This document shows, in pieces, positions 19,406-28,715 of a stretch of 44,630 bases of DNA (within the stretch, counting starts at the first letter, position 1; every line of letters starts with the position of its first letter). A program made the translations under genes and the position numbers. Location: assembly GCA_021162785.1 (NCBI GenBank), contig JAGGYA010000024.1, positions 1 to 44,630 on the forward strand, written 5' to 3'. Source of the DNA: Candidatus Calescibacteriota bacterium. GTDB taxonomy: Bacteria > CAIJMQ01 > JAADFP01. The notes beneath the pieces are model-generated. The model had not been told where the DNA came from. It worked only from the letters and a program-made list of their open reading frames with translations, and did not search any database.

Positions 19406-21601
19406 TTATACCTTAGAAATTTTCCATTTTTTTAAAATTACTTTTTCAAAAGCCTCCACCACACGAGGATCGAATTGGGTTCCCGAGTTTTTTATTATTT
19501 CTCTTGCTGCCTCCATAGGATTTTTTGCTTTACGGTAAGGACGATCGGAAGTCATAGCATCAAAAGCATCTGCTACTGCAATAATACGGGCAAACAAAGG
19601 GATCTCCTCTCCTTTCAATCCTTTTGGATAACCTTTACCATCCCATCTTTCATGATGGTACTGGATAGCGGGCATTATATCTTTTAGCTCTCTAATGGGT
19701 AAAATAATTTGTGCACCCACCATAGGATGTTTCTTGATAACTTCATATTCATCTTTTGAAAGGCTTCCTGCCTTCCTCAATATTTTCTCCTCAATCCCAA
19801 TTTTCCCAATGTCATGCAAAAGAGCAGCTAACCTCAACCTTTCCAGACTCTCCTCTGAAAGCCCCATGACTCTTGCAATTTCAAGAGCTAACCAAGTAAC
19901 TCTTTGAGAATGCCCTTCTGTATAAGGGTCCTTAGCATCAATAGCAGCAGTGAGGGCTTGGATTGACTCTAAGAATAATCTCCGTGTGTCCCGATAAAGT
20001 TGAAGATTTTTCAATGCCACACTTATTTGAGGAATAAGGGTGAGAAACAGTCTTCTTTCTTCGGGATTAAAAGGTCTTCGACTTTCTCTATAAAGGGATA
20101 AAGTCCCCACTAATTCAGGACCTATTTTCAAAGGAAAAATGAGATAATTCCACTTCTTTTCTCCAATTTTTGCCTCCCCCTCTTCCATCTCTTTTCTTCC
20201 TTTAAGAACTTCCTTAACTTTTTCACCATCAAACTTTATAATTTCTTTACTTTCCCTCCCACTGGGAACATAACGAGAAAGTATGGGAAGCCTTTTCCTT
20301 TCTATATTTCCTTCTCTTAAAATGCAGATTGCATCTTGAAAAGATTTTCCCAAAGTTTCTACAACTGAACGCATAAGTTCAAAACCACCCACTTCACGGG
20401 TTACTTGAGATACTTCTTCTACAGTTCTTAATTGTGTTTCTCGCCAGGTAAGGAGAAGATATATTTTTCGATAATTTAGGTAGTTAGCATACCAGAAAAC
20501 AAGGAAGACGGAAAAACTTATGGGTGTAAATGAAAAGACTAAGGAATGGTAAAGGAAAAAATGTAGATTCAAAAAGAAGAGGAAAAATAGAGAAGAAAAT
20601 AGAGCAAATAGTGAAGAATAGATCTTCCTAAGGGATAGAAAGATCAAAAAATTTACATATACACAGAAAATAGAGAAAAGAAAATAAAGGCAAAAAGGAA
20701 CTTCCTTAAGAAAATCCTTGTTGAGCAGGGAAATCAATGTATTGGTAAGCACTATAACTCCAAATTTCCTTCCTACGGGTGTGTTTAAAGTATCAGCATT
20801 AGGTAATCCTTCGGTTATTTGACCAATAATTACAACTCGATCTTTAAAGTAATGCTCAGGTACTTTCCCTTCTAAAACTTCATGAAAGGAGAAAATACTT
20901 AAAGGGAGGTTGGAATAGTAAGGAATGAGAAAATGGTTTTGGTAATCTAAAGGGATGGTTTCTTTATTTGTCAATTCAATACAACCTTTCCTAATCCTCG
21001 CTATTCTCTCCCCTTTAACATACAGGTATGCAGCAAGGGGTAGGTATGGAAAGAGAGATTTTCGGTCGCTTATAAAAAGTGGCTGTCTTCTCAAAACTCC
21101 ATCCTCATCAAGCACACAATTAATGTGTCCTACACCTATAGCATTTTTCTCAAGTAAAGATAGATTATGAGTAATTTTTCTCACAAAATATATTCCCATC
21201 CGATTGTTTTCTTTCTTTAATCCACCGGGGGCAAAAACAGGAAGCAGAATGTTACCACTTTCTTTGATTTTTTTAGAAAAGATTTCATCCTCTTGGCGAT
21301 CTTGAGAAGGGACTGGGTAAAAGATATCAAAAACTATAGTCTTTGCTCCATATGCTTGAAGCTGGTCAATTAATCGAGCATAAATACTCCTTGGCCAAGG
21401 AAACTTTCCTAATTTTTCAAGGGATTCCTGTGTTATTCCCACCAAAGTCACATCTTCTACAAAAGGTGCAGTTCTCCAACGGAAAGGAAGGTCATAGAGG
21501 AAATTATCCATCCTTTTAAGCAATCCATAGTGAGAAAGATAATAGGAGAGAAGGAAAATAAAGAAAGGAATGGTGAAAAGCATTATTTTTTTTGTTTTCA
21601 T
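19406..21601 (-). CDS. CHASE2-GAF-HD-GYP signalling protein
   Basis: CHASE2-like (VTLVGITQESLEKLGKFPWPRSIYARLIDQLQAYGAKTIVFDIFY), hydrophobic helices, GAF region, HD-GYP (TEGHSQRV..LLHDIGKIGI..HHERWDGKGYPKGLKGEEIP..ARIIAVADAFDAMTSDRPYR). Confidence 0.92.
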   Translation of the reverse strand: MKTKKIMLFTIPFFIFLLSYYLSHYGLLKRMDNFLYDLPFRWRTAPFVEDVTLVGITQESLEKLGKFPWPRSIYARLIDQLQAYGAKTIVFDIFYPVPSQDRQEDEIFSKKIKESGNILLPVFAPGGLKKENNRMGIYFVRKITHNLSLLEKNAIGVGHINCVLDEDGVLRRQPLFISDRKSLFPYLPLAAYLYVKGERIARIRKGCIELTNKETIPLDYQNHFLIPYYSNLPLSIFSFHEVLEGKVPEHYFKDRVVIIGQITEGLPNADTLNTPVGRKFGVIVLTNTLISLLNKDFLKEVPFCLYFLFSIFCVYVNFLIFLSLRKIYSSLFALFSSLFFLFFLNLHFFLYHSLVFSFTPISFSVFLVFWYANYLNYRKIYLLLTWRETQLRTVEEVSQVTREVGGFELMRSVVETLGKSFQDAICILREGNIERKRLPILSRYVPSGRESKEIIKFDGEKVKEVLKGRKEMEEGEAKIGEKKWNYLIFPLKIGPELVGTLSLYRESRRPFNPEERRLFLTLIPQISVALKNLQLYRDTRRLFLESIQALTAAIDAKDPYTEGHSQRVTWLALEIARVMGLSEESLERLRLAALLHDIGKIGIEEKILRKAGSLSKDEYEVIKKHPMVGAQIILPIRELKDIMPAIQYHHERWDGKGYPKGLKGEEIPLFARIIAVADAFDAMTSDRPYRKAKNPMEAAREIIKNSGTQFDPRVVEAFEKVILKKWKISKV

Positions 21602-21606
21602 AATTT

Positions 21607-22146
21607 TTATTTAATCACTCCCCATCTCCAAGGTGGCCACCAAATGAAAATAGCCTTACCTACTAAATACTTCTCAGGGACAAACCCCCAGAAGCGACTA
21701 TCATTGGAATTGATAGTGTTATCTCCCAGTACATAGTAGCAATGAGGAGGAATTTTTACCTCTTTCTCCCCATAGGGTCCTTCCGCATAATAATACCGTT
21801 GAGCAATTTGAGGAATATCTTTAATTACCTTTCCATTGATATAAATTTTGCCATCCTCAATTTTCACCCTCTCTTTGGGTAAACCAATGAGTCTCTTTAC
21901 AAAAGTTTTTCTGGTATTTTTGGGATAAATGAAGACTATCACTTCTCCCCTTTTAGGAGGGCGAAGTTTATATACAACTTTATTAACAAAAACATGGTCA
22001 CCAATTTTTAAAGTGGGAATCATGGAACCTGTGGGTATCTTATAAACTTGAATGAAAAATGTTCTTATAAAAAGAGCCACAACTCCTGCAAAAATCAAAG
22101 ACTGAACCCAATCTTTTGCTATTTTTTTTAATTTTTCTCTCTTCAT
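21607..22146 (-). CDS. lepB: Signal peptidase I
   Basis: FFIQVYKIPTGSMIPTLKIGDHVFVNK, RGEVIVFIYP, FVKRLIGLPKERV, YYVLGDNTINSNDSRFWG. ATG at 22146 overlaps the lepA stop (ATGA). Confidence 0.95.
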   Translation of the reverse strand: MKREKLKKIAKDWVQSLIFAGVVALFIRTFFIQVYKIPTGSMIPTLKIGDHVFVNKVVYKLRPPKRGEVIVFIYPKNTRKTFVKRLIGLPKERVKIEDGKIYINGKVIKDIPQIAQRYYYAEGPYGEKEVKIPPHCYYVLGDNTINSNDSRFWGFVPEKYLVGKAIFIWWPPWRWGVIK

Positions 22147-23915
22147 TCTCCTACAAATATTCCCCAAAATACCTTTTGTGGAACCCTTATTTTCCCAATT
22201 TCTTTTAATTTTTTCTTCCCTCTTTTCTGTTTTTCCAGTAACTTCTTTTTCCTGGTAACATCTCCTCCATAAAGATGCTGAGTAACATCCTTTCTTAAAG
22301 CTTTGATATCACTGCGAGCTATTATTTTCCCACCAATAGCAGCTCTCACTGCAATAGGAAACTGATGGGGAGGCATAAGATTCTTAATCCTTTCCACCAC
22401 AGTTTTAGCCTTCCTATAAGCTTCACTCCGATGGATAATAAAGGAAAGAGGTTCTACCTTTTCCTTGTTGAGGTATATATCTACTTTTACTAAATCCGAC
22501 GCACGATAAAAAGGCTCCTCATACTCCAATGTAGCATAACCTGAAGAAAGCGATTTTATTCTGTCAAAGAATTCTGTCATCATTTCTGAAAAAGGTAACT
22601 CAAAAACTATAACACATTTACTCTCTTCCCATACCTCCACTTTTAAGTATTTTCCTCTTTTAGATTCCAAGAATTTAAGGATGTTACCCATAAAGGAGAG
22701 AGGTGTAAAAATCACCACCCTTACCCAAGGCTCCTGAATTTCCATTATTTGAGAAGGGTCGGGCATATCCTTTGGATCCTGAATTTCTCTTATTTCCCCC
22801 TTATGTGTGATTATTCTGTAACTTACGCGAGGAAATGAACTCACGATATCTAAATCAAACTCCCTTTCCAGTCTTTCCCTAATTACCTCTGCATGGAGAG
22901 AACCCATAAATCCACAAAGAAACCCTGTGCCCAAAGATGTGTGTTCTTGACGAAAGGTGAAAGAGGGGTCATTTAAAGAAAGCTTCTCCAATGCTTCTCT
23001 TATTCGATTAACTTCCTCTCCTGAAGAGGGATAAAAAGAAAGAAAAACTCGACTTTTATACTGAACATATCCAGGTAAGGGGGAATCTGCACCATTCTTT
23101 TCGGTAGTAAGGGTATCCCCTACCCTTACTTCTCTTATATCCTTTATATTTGCATAAAGATATCCTACTTCTCCTGCTTTGAGACTTTCTCTTTTTTTCT
23201 CCGTAGGCGAGAGAACCCCAATTTCTTCCACTTTGTAACACCTTCCTGTCCCCATACTCCGAATATTTTCTCCCACGGAAATAGTTCCCTCAACTACACG
23301 AATAAGGAGCCTTACTCCACGGTAAGAATTGTAGAGAGAATCAAAAACTAAGGCTTTAAGGGGAGCCTTTTCTTTTCCACCCGGGGCTGGAATTCTTTCT
23401 ATTACCTTTTGTAGCAGTTCTTCTACTCCTACCCCTGTTTTTGCACTGATTTTCAGTATCTCTTCATCTTCTATCCCTAACAATTCCCTTATCTCCCGCT
23501 CAACTTTCTCCAAATCTATCCCAGGGAGATCAATCTTATTAATAGCAGGTATAATCTTCAACCCCTCTTTTCGAGCCATTTCATAATTAGCCAATGTCTG
23601 TGCCTGAACACCTTCTTTTGCATCGACTAAAAGGATAGCACCTTCACAAGCAGCCAATGCTCGCGAAACTTCATAGAAAAAATCTACATGGCCAGGGGTA
23701 TCAATCAAATTGAATATATAACCAGCGTATTCCATTCTTACGGTGTGAGCCTTAATAGTGATCCCTCGTTCTCTTTCCAGATCCATAGAGTCAAGAAATT
23801 GTTCCCGGAATTCTCTTTTATCAATTGTATGGGTAAGGAGAAGAAATCTATCCGCAAGTGTAGATTTTCCATGATCAATATGAGCAATAATACAAAAATT
23901 TCTTATCTTCTTCAT
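22143..23915 (-). CDS. lepA: Elongation factor 4 (LepA)
   Basis: IRNFCIIAHIDHGKSTLADRFL, DSMDLERERGITIKAHTVRM, PGYVQYKSRVFLSFYPSSGEE, C-terminal RAAIGGKIIARSDIKALRKDVTQHLYGGDVTRKKKLLEKQK. Confidence 0.97.
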   Translation of the reverse strand: MKKIRNFCIIAHIDHGKSTLADRFLLLTHTIDKREFREQFLDSMDLERERGITIKAHTVRMEYAGYIFNLIDTPGHVDFFYEVSRALAACEGAILLVDAKEGVQAQTLANYEMARKEGLKIIPAINKIDLPGIDLEKVEREIRELLGIEDEEILKISAKTGVGVEELLQKVIERIPAPGGKEKAPLKALVFDSLYNSYRGVRLLIRVVEGTISVGENIRSMGTGRCYKVEEIGVLSPTEKKRESLKAGEVGYLYANIKDIREVRVGDTLTTEKNGADSPLPGYVQYKSRVFLSFYPSSGEEVNRIREALEKLSLNDPSFTFRQEHTSLGTGFLCGFMGSLHAEVIRERLEREFDLDIVSSFPRVSYRIITHKGEIREIQDPKDMPDPSQIMEIQEPWVRVVIFTPLSFMGNILKFLESKRGKYLKVEVWEESKCVIVFELPFSEMMTEFFDRIKSLSSGYATLEYEEPFYRASDLVKVDIYLNKEKVEPLSFIIHRSEAYRKAKTVVERIKNLMPPHQFPIAVRAAIGGKIIARSDIKALRKDVTQHLYGGDVTRKKKLLEKQKRGKKKLKEIGKIRVPQKVFWGIFVGE

Positions 23916-23937
23916 TCAGGGAAGGCTTAAAAGTAAT

Positions 23938-24330
23938 TTATTTCCTGAGGGATTCTAAATATGATTGAAGTATTATTTCTGCAGCCAATAAATGGACTTT
24001 ATTTTTATCCTGAGTATATTCTTGAGCAATAAGGGTTGAATAACGTTCATCCCAAAGTTTTACCTCCTTTTTTAAAAACAGTTTTAGTTTTTCTGCAAAC
24101 TCTCTAACTTTTTCCTCTACCCAACCTTTCTTTCCATCCGTTCGTTTAGGTAAACCCACTACTATTTTTTCCACTCCCTTCTCCTCCACTATTCTTTTTA
24201 TTTCTTTAAATAATTCCTCAAAATTTTCAAAAGGGAGAGTTCTATAGCCTGTAGCCAGTACTTTTGAAGGGTCACTTAAAGCAATCCCCACAAATTTTTC
24301 TCCCCAGTCAATCCCCATTATTCTTCCCAT
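23938..24330 (-). CDS. ruvX: Holliday junction resolvase-like protein RuvX/YqgF
   Basis: MGIDWGEKFVGIALSD, IVVGLPKRTDGKKG, LWDERYSTLIAQ. Confidence 0.92.
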   Translation of the reverse strand: MGRIMGIDWGEKFVGIALSDPSKVLATGYRTLPFENFEELFKEIKRIVEEKGVEKIVVGLPKRTDGKKGWVEEKVREFAEKLKLFLKKEVKLWDERYSTLIAQEYTQDKNKVHLLAAEIILQSYLESLRK

Positions 24331-25202
24331 TGCTTAATCTTTTCACTTAATTTCTTTATATAATCCCCATTTGTTCCACAGCATCCCCCTACCAGTTTGG
24401 CACCTTTTTTTATGACCTCCATCATCCCCTCTGCAAACTCCTCTGCTTTTACTTCGTAAACTACTTTCCCATTTTTTATCATAGACTTACCCGCATTAGG
24501 TTTAGCTAAAATTGGCAAATCTGTGCACCTACGCATCTCTTCAATCACCTCTCCCATTTGCCAAGGTGTAAGGCTACCACAATTTGCTCCAATAACATCT
24601 GCACCTTTCAATTCTTCCACCATTTCTTTTATACTCACACCCATAATAGTCCGGTATCCCTTTTTTCCTTTCTCAAAACTCATACTTGCCATTACTGGTA
24701 AATCGCTCACACTCTTTGCAACTTCCAAAGCAATTTTGAGTTCCCTAATATCGGAAAAGGTTTCCAAAACGATAAGATCCACTCCCGCCTCTATTAAAAT
24801 ATTAATCTGTTCATAAAAAACTTTTTGGAAATCTTCTTCTTCCCATAACCCATAAGGTTTCAAAAACTCGCCTGTAGGCCCCACATCCCCCGCAACTAAA
24901 ACCTCCCTTTTTGCCACCCTCCGAGCAATGCGAACACCTTCTCTATTAACTTTTTCTAAGAATTTCTCTCTCCCTCCCTTTTTCAACTTTAATCTATTAG
25001 CTCCAAATGTGTTTGTGTATATGATTTGACTACCCGCTTTTATATAGGAGAGATGTATTTCCTCTATAACCTCGGGGAACTTTAAATTCCACATCTCCGG
25101 AATATCCCCTGCTTTCAAACCCTTTTCCATCAATTGGGTTCCCATTGCACCGTCTAACAAAATGACCTTGGTCTGGGAAAGCAATTTTCTGAAGCGATTC
25201 AT
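24318..25202 (-). CDS. Homocysteine S-methyltransferase family protein (MetH N-terminal-type)
   Basis: ILLDGAMGTQLMEKGL, IIYTNTFGANRLKL, DVGPTGEFLKPYG, DVIGANCG, VGGCCGTNGDYI zinc ligands. Confidence 0.9.
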   Translation of the reverse strand: MNRFRKLLSQTKVILLDGAMGTQLMEKGLKAGDIPEMWNLKFPEVIEEIHLSYIKAGSQIIYTNTFGANRLKLKKGGREKFLEKVNREGVRIARRVAKREVLVAGDVGPTGEFLKPYGLWEEEDFQKVFYEQINILIEAGVDLIVLETFSDIRELKIALEVAKSVSDLPVMASMSFEKGKKGYRTIMGVSIKEMVEELKGADVIGANCGSLTPWQMGEVIEEMRRCTDLPILAKPNAGKSMIKNGKVVYEVKAEEFAEGMMEVIKKGAKLVGGCCGTNGDYIKKLSEKIKQWEE

Positions 25203-25274
25203 AAAAAAATGATATCAGAATTAAGAAAATTATAAAACCCATTTTTCCTGCGGAGAAATTTTAAAAAAATAAAT

Positions 25275-25326
25275 AGTTGCAGGATACATTTCCCCCTTCC
25301 ATTTGGGAATTTTTGATGATGCAACT
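25275..25326. promoter_or_regulatory. Inverted repeat in the divergent intergenic region between the Hcy methyltransferase gene and mtnA
   Basis: Perfect AGTTGCA (25275-25281) / TGCAACT (25320-25326), with nested TTCCC (25290-25294) / GGGAA (25305-25309). Confidence 0.45.
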
Positions 25327-25333
25327 CGCCATA

Positions 25334-25362
25334 TTGACGGGGTTAAACTCAAAATTTAAAAT
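25334..25362 (+). promoter_or_regulatory. Sigma-70-like promoter for mtnA
   Basis: TTGACG (25334-25339), 17 bp spacer, TAAAAT (25357-25362), ending 3 nt before the first ATG and 6 nt before the second ATG. Confidence 0.6.
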
Positions 25363-25365
25363 AGA

Positions 25366-26403
25366 ATGATGTTTTTTACCCCCTTAAAATGGGAAAAGGA
25401 TAAATTAGTTATATTAGACCAGACTTTACTCCCCCTTAAGGAGAAATATTTGGAAATTCGAGATATTGAAACTCTTTATGAAGCAATAGTCAAATTAAGG
25501 ATTCGAGGAGCACCTCTCCTGGGAATTGCAGGAGCATTTGGAGTGTACTTAGGGATTAAAGACTTTAGAGGTGATAAAGAAAAGCTATTGAAAAAAATGG
25601 AAGAGACCATAAATTACCTTGCTCAATCCCGCCCTACTGCTGTGAACCTTTTCTGGGGAATGGAAAGGGTAAGAAAAAAGATAATGGGAAATTTACATCT
25701 CCATGTGGAGGAATTAAAAGAAATAGCTTTACAGGAAGCCCAAGCTATTCTTGAGGAAGATATAAGGATCTCCCAAAAAATTGGAGAATATGGTTCTAAA
25801 ATTATCTTTCAACAAGACAGTGTCCTAACCCATTGCAATGCAGGAGGACTTGCTACTTCCGGATATGGCACAGCTTTGGCAGTTCTTTTTAAAGCTCATG
25901 AAAAGGGGAAGAAACTGGTTGTATATGTAGATGAAACTCGTCCCTTGCTTCAGGGAGCAAGACTGACTACCTGGGAACTTCAGAAAGCAGGAATTGAATC
26001 TTATCTCATATGTGATAATATGGCTGGAGTGGTGATGAAAGAAGGAAAAGTTAAAAAAGTTATAATTGGAGCGGATAGGGTTGCTTCCAATGGTGATACA
26101 GCAAATAAGATTGGCTCTTATTCTCTTGCTATTTTAGCCCATTATCACTCCATACCCTTTTATATAGCTTGCCCTGTATCCACAATAGATTTTTCCATAA
26201 AAGAGGGGAAAGATATACCTATAGAGGAAAGATCCCCCGAAGAAATACTCACTATTAAAGGAGAAAGAATTGCTCCTCACAATACAAAAGTTTACAATCC
26301 TGCCTTTGATGTAGTCCCTCACCATCTCATTACTGCGTTCATCACGGAAAAGGGTCTTGTTTACCCTCCTTTTGAAAAGAATCTTCATAAACTAATAGAA
26401 TAG
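25366..26403 (+). CDS. mtnA: S-methyl-5-thioribose-1-phosphate isomerase
   Basis: LRIRGAPLLGIAGAFGVYLG, SRPTAVNLFWGMERV, LTHCNAGGLATSGYGTALAVL, VDETRPLLQGARLTTWELQKAGI, IIGADRVASNGDTANKIGSY. Confidence 0.95.
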   Translation: MMFFTPLKWEKDKLVILDQTLLPLKEKYLEIRDIETLYEAIVKLRIRGAPLLGIAGAFGVYLGIKDFRGDKEKLLKKMEETINYLAQSRPTAVNLFWGMERVRKKIMGNLHLHVEELKEIALQEAQAILEEDIRISQKIGEYGSKIIFQQDSVLTHCNAGGLATSGYGTALAVLFKAHEKGKKLVVYVDETRPLLQGARLTTWELQKAGIESYLICDNMAGVVMKEGKVKKVIIGADRVASNGDTANKIGSYSLAILAHYHSIPFYIACPVSTIDFSIKEGKDIPIEERSPEEILTIKGERIAPHNTKVYNPAFDVVPHHLITAFITEKGLVYPPFEKNLHKLIE

Positions 26404-26837
26404 ACAAGTATCCACAACCTTAGTATTATATTCGCGTACATTCCAGCAAAAACATCGTCTAAAACCACTCCCCAGCCTCCCCTTACTTTCTCCAGCCTTT
26501 TTAATGGAAAAGGTTTCAAGAGATCAAAGAGTTGAAAAATAAGGAATCCTCCAATTAAATAAACTAATTTTTTCCCCACCCATAAAAAGGTTATCAGAAT
26601 CCCGCATACCTCGTCTAAAATAATTTCAGGAGGATCAGGATTTTCCGTTGAAGCAATTCTTTCTCGAGCAGAAAGAGATCCCAAAATAAAGAAAAAAAGA
26701 ATAAGGAGAAAATGAATTAACTGAGTTTTTATTAAAACTAAGAATCCAATTCCCCAAAGCGAACCCACTACCGAAGGGTAAATGGGAAAATAACCGGTAT
26801 AAAAAAGGGTTCCCAAAATTTTTAATAGTTTATTCAA
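26385..26837 (-). CDS. pgpA: Phosphatidylglycerophosphatase A
   Basis: LGTLFYTGYFPIYPSVVGSL, DPPEIILDEVCGILITFL, FDLLKPFPLKRLEKVRGGWGVVLDDVFAGMYANI. Confidence 0.92.
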   Translation of the reverse strand: MNKLLKILGTLFYTGYFPIYPSVVGSLWGIGFLVLIKTQLIHFLLILFFFILGSLSARERIASTENPDPPEIILDEVCGILITFLWVGKKLVYLIGGFLIFQLFDLLKPFPLKRLEKVRGGWGVVLDDVFAGMYANIILRLWILVYSISL

Positions 26838-28102
26838 AGGGCCTCTCCCTCCAAAAAGTATTCACCCACTTTTTTTATTTTAACCTTCACTATTTCACCT
26901 ATCTTTACATCCCCTTTTACCTTTACCACTTCATCTATCTCGGGTGCATCTCTTTCACTCCTTCCAATCCAGTAGTCTTTTTCTTTTTCTTCAATTAAAA
27001 CTTTTAACACTTTTCCTTGAATTTCTCGATTCTTTTTTTCCATAATTTCTTTCTGTAAAGAATATATTTCCTCCCTTCTTACCTCTTTAACTTTCTCATC
27101 CACTTGGTCTTTAAAAAAAGAAGCCGGTGTGCCTGGCTCCTGGGAATAAGCAAATACACCCACTCTTTCAAACTCCATCTCCTCTAAGAAACTTTTTAAT
27201 TCTTTAAATTCCTTCTCTCCCTCTCCAGGGAAACCTACCATTACTGTGGTTCTCAGGGTCAAGTTTCTGATTTTACTCCTTAAATCCGGGAAAAGATGGA
27301 AGAGTTCTCTTTTAGTAATTCCTCTATTCATCCTGGCTAAAATTTCATCATTGCAATGTTGAATAGGGATATCCAAATACTTCACTACTTTTTCATTTTC
27401 TGCCACACATTCTATCAACTCCTGGGTAATGTGCCGTGGATGCAAATACATTACTCTAATCCATTCTATCCCGGAGATCTTGGAAATCTCTCTGATTAAT
27501 CTGGCAAGACTCCATTCCTCCCATTCTTTTCCATATATTGCAGTATCCTGTCCCACTAAGACAATTTCCTTAACCCCACTTTCTGCAAGAACCCTTGCCT
27601 CTGCTAAAAGAAGTTCTGGCGGATAACTGCGGTATTCCCCTCTCAATTCCGGAATTAAACAATAAGAACATCGATTACTGCATCCTTCACTGATCTTTAA
27701 GTATGCCCGGGGAAAGGTAGTTAAAACTCTTTCAGTAAGATAATTATTGCCATTTTTGGAAAAAAAGAAGGAAGGTTTTCTCAAAACTTGAGAAATCTTG
27801 GATAGATCTGCTATTCCTATACTCCCCGAGATGAAAGGAAAAACTCTATTAATTTCCTCTCCATAATAGGTAACCAAGCATCCCGCAATTATAATTTTCT
27901 TCCCTTTACCTTCCCATCTTTCAATCACCGCATGGTTTTCCTTCCGTGCAAGGTCTAAAAATGCACAAGTATTTATGATCACTACATCAGCATCCTCAGG
28001 ATGTACAATTTTGTAACCTTCTTTTAATAATAAACCCATAATTTTTTCAGAATCCACTAAATTCTTTGGGCATCCCAAACTTATAAATCCAATCCGCAAC
28101 AT
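26834..28102 (-). CDS. rimO: Ribosomal protein S12 methylthiotransferase RimO
   Basis: MLRIGFISLGCPKNLVDSEKIMGLL, radical SAM SEGCSNRCSYCLIPELRGEYRS, LDIPIQHCNDEILARMNRG, TTVMVGFPGEGEKEF, C-terminal TRAM-like region. Confidence 0.96.
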   Translation of the reverse strand: MLRIGFISLGCPKNLVDSEKIMGLLLKEGYKIVHPEDADVVIINTCAFLDLARKENHAVIERWEGKGKKIIIAGCLVTYYGEEINRVFPFISGSIGIADLSKISQVLRKPSFFFSKNGNNYLTERVLTTFPRAYLKISEGCSNRCSYCLIPELRGEYRSYPPELLLAEARVLAESGVKEIVLVGQDTAIYGKEWEEWSLARLIREISKISGIEWIRVMYLHPRHITQELIECVAENEKVVKYLDIPIQHCNDEILARMNRGITKRELFHLFPDLRSKIRNLTLRTTVMVGFPGEGEKEFKELKSFLEEMEFERVGVFAYSQEPGTPASFFKDQVDEKVKEVRREEIYSLQKEIMEKKNREIQGKVLKVLIEEKEKDYWIGRSERDAPEIDEVVKVKGDVKIGEIVKVKIKKVGEYFLEGEAL

Positions 28103-28163
28103 ACTTTCATTATCCCATAAATCTATCCCATCTTAAAATGGCACATAATTTGCTAAAGTAAAA

Positions 28164-28715
28164 GTGATGCTAAGGAGGAAAAAATTGCTGGTTTATCCCT
28201 CTCCGCAGTGGAGAATTATAAGTTGGTGGGTAGTAATTCTTTCTCTTTTTACTGGCGTGGTTGTCTGGCTGATTTTTTATATAGTCTGGTCGTATGCCTT
28301 AGAATGGGGGATCATACTTACACCTAAGGAAAATTTGATGCTCCTCTTCCGCAGACTCACAGGGGGTGTGGTAGCAGCATTGATTGGTTCCCTCTTGGTA
28401 GGTGCTGGTGTAGGTGCATTAGTGGGTCTTTTCGTCACTCATAAAGTAGCCGGACCTCTTTACCGTCTGAAAGGGGCAATTAATGAAATAATCCAGGGGA
28501 GACAAATAGGTGAGATGAAAATAAGAAAAGGGGATGAATTGTGGGATCTTATTGAAGAATTCAATAAAATGGTGAAAAGTATACAGAAAAAAGATGAGAT
28601 ATTACTGATGATTAAAGAAAAAGTGTCTCAAGCCTTAGAAAAGAAAACTCTTAAGAAGGACCTTTTAAGAGAAATTCTAAAGATTTTAGAAGGAGGTGAG
28701 AGCTATGAAAAATAA
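28164..28715 (+). CDS. Two-TM HAMP-domain membrane protein without a recognisable output domain
   Basis: Two hydrophobic helices (IISWWVVILSLFTGVVVWLIFYIVW; GGVVAALIGSLLVGAGVGALVGLFV) then HKVAGPLYRLKGAINEIIQG...DELWDLIEEFNKMVKSI (HAMP-like) and a short coiled tail. Start GTG 28164 or ATG 28167. Confidence 0.8.
   Translation: MMLRRKKLLVYPSPQWRIISWWVVILSLFTGVVVWLIFYIVWSYALEWGIILTPKENLMLLFRRLTGGVVAALIGSLLVGAGVGALVGLFVTHKVAGPLYRLKGAINEIIQGRQIGEMKIRKGDELWDLIEEFNKMVKSIQKKDEILLMIKEKVSQALEKKTLKKDLLREILKILEGGESYEK

Noticed and set aside
1-24000. Long pyrimidine-rich (ctt/tcc) stretches on the plus strand that could suggest triplex or special DNA
   Set aside because: Explained by purine-rich, Lys/Glu-rich coding on the minus strand in a unidirectional gene block.
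25030-25242. Minus-strand 70-aa ORF upstream of the Hcy methyltransferase start
   Set aside because: Out-of-frame overlap with a well-supported gene; its hydrophobic N-terminus comes from AT-rich promoter DNA.
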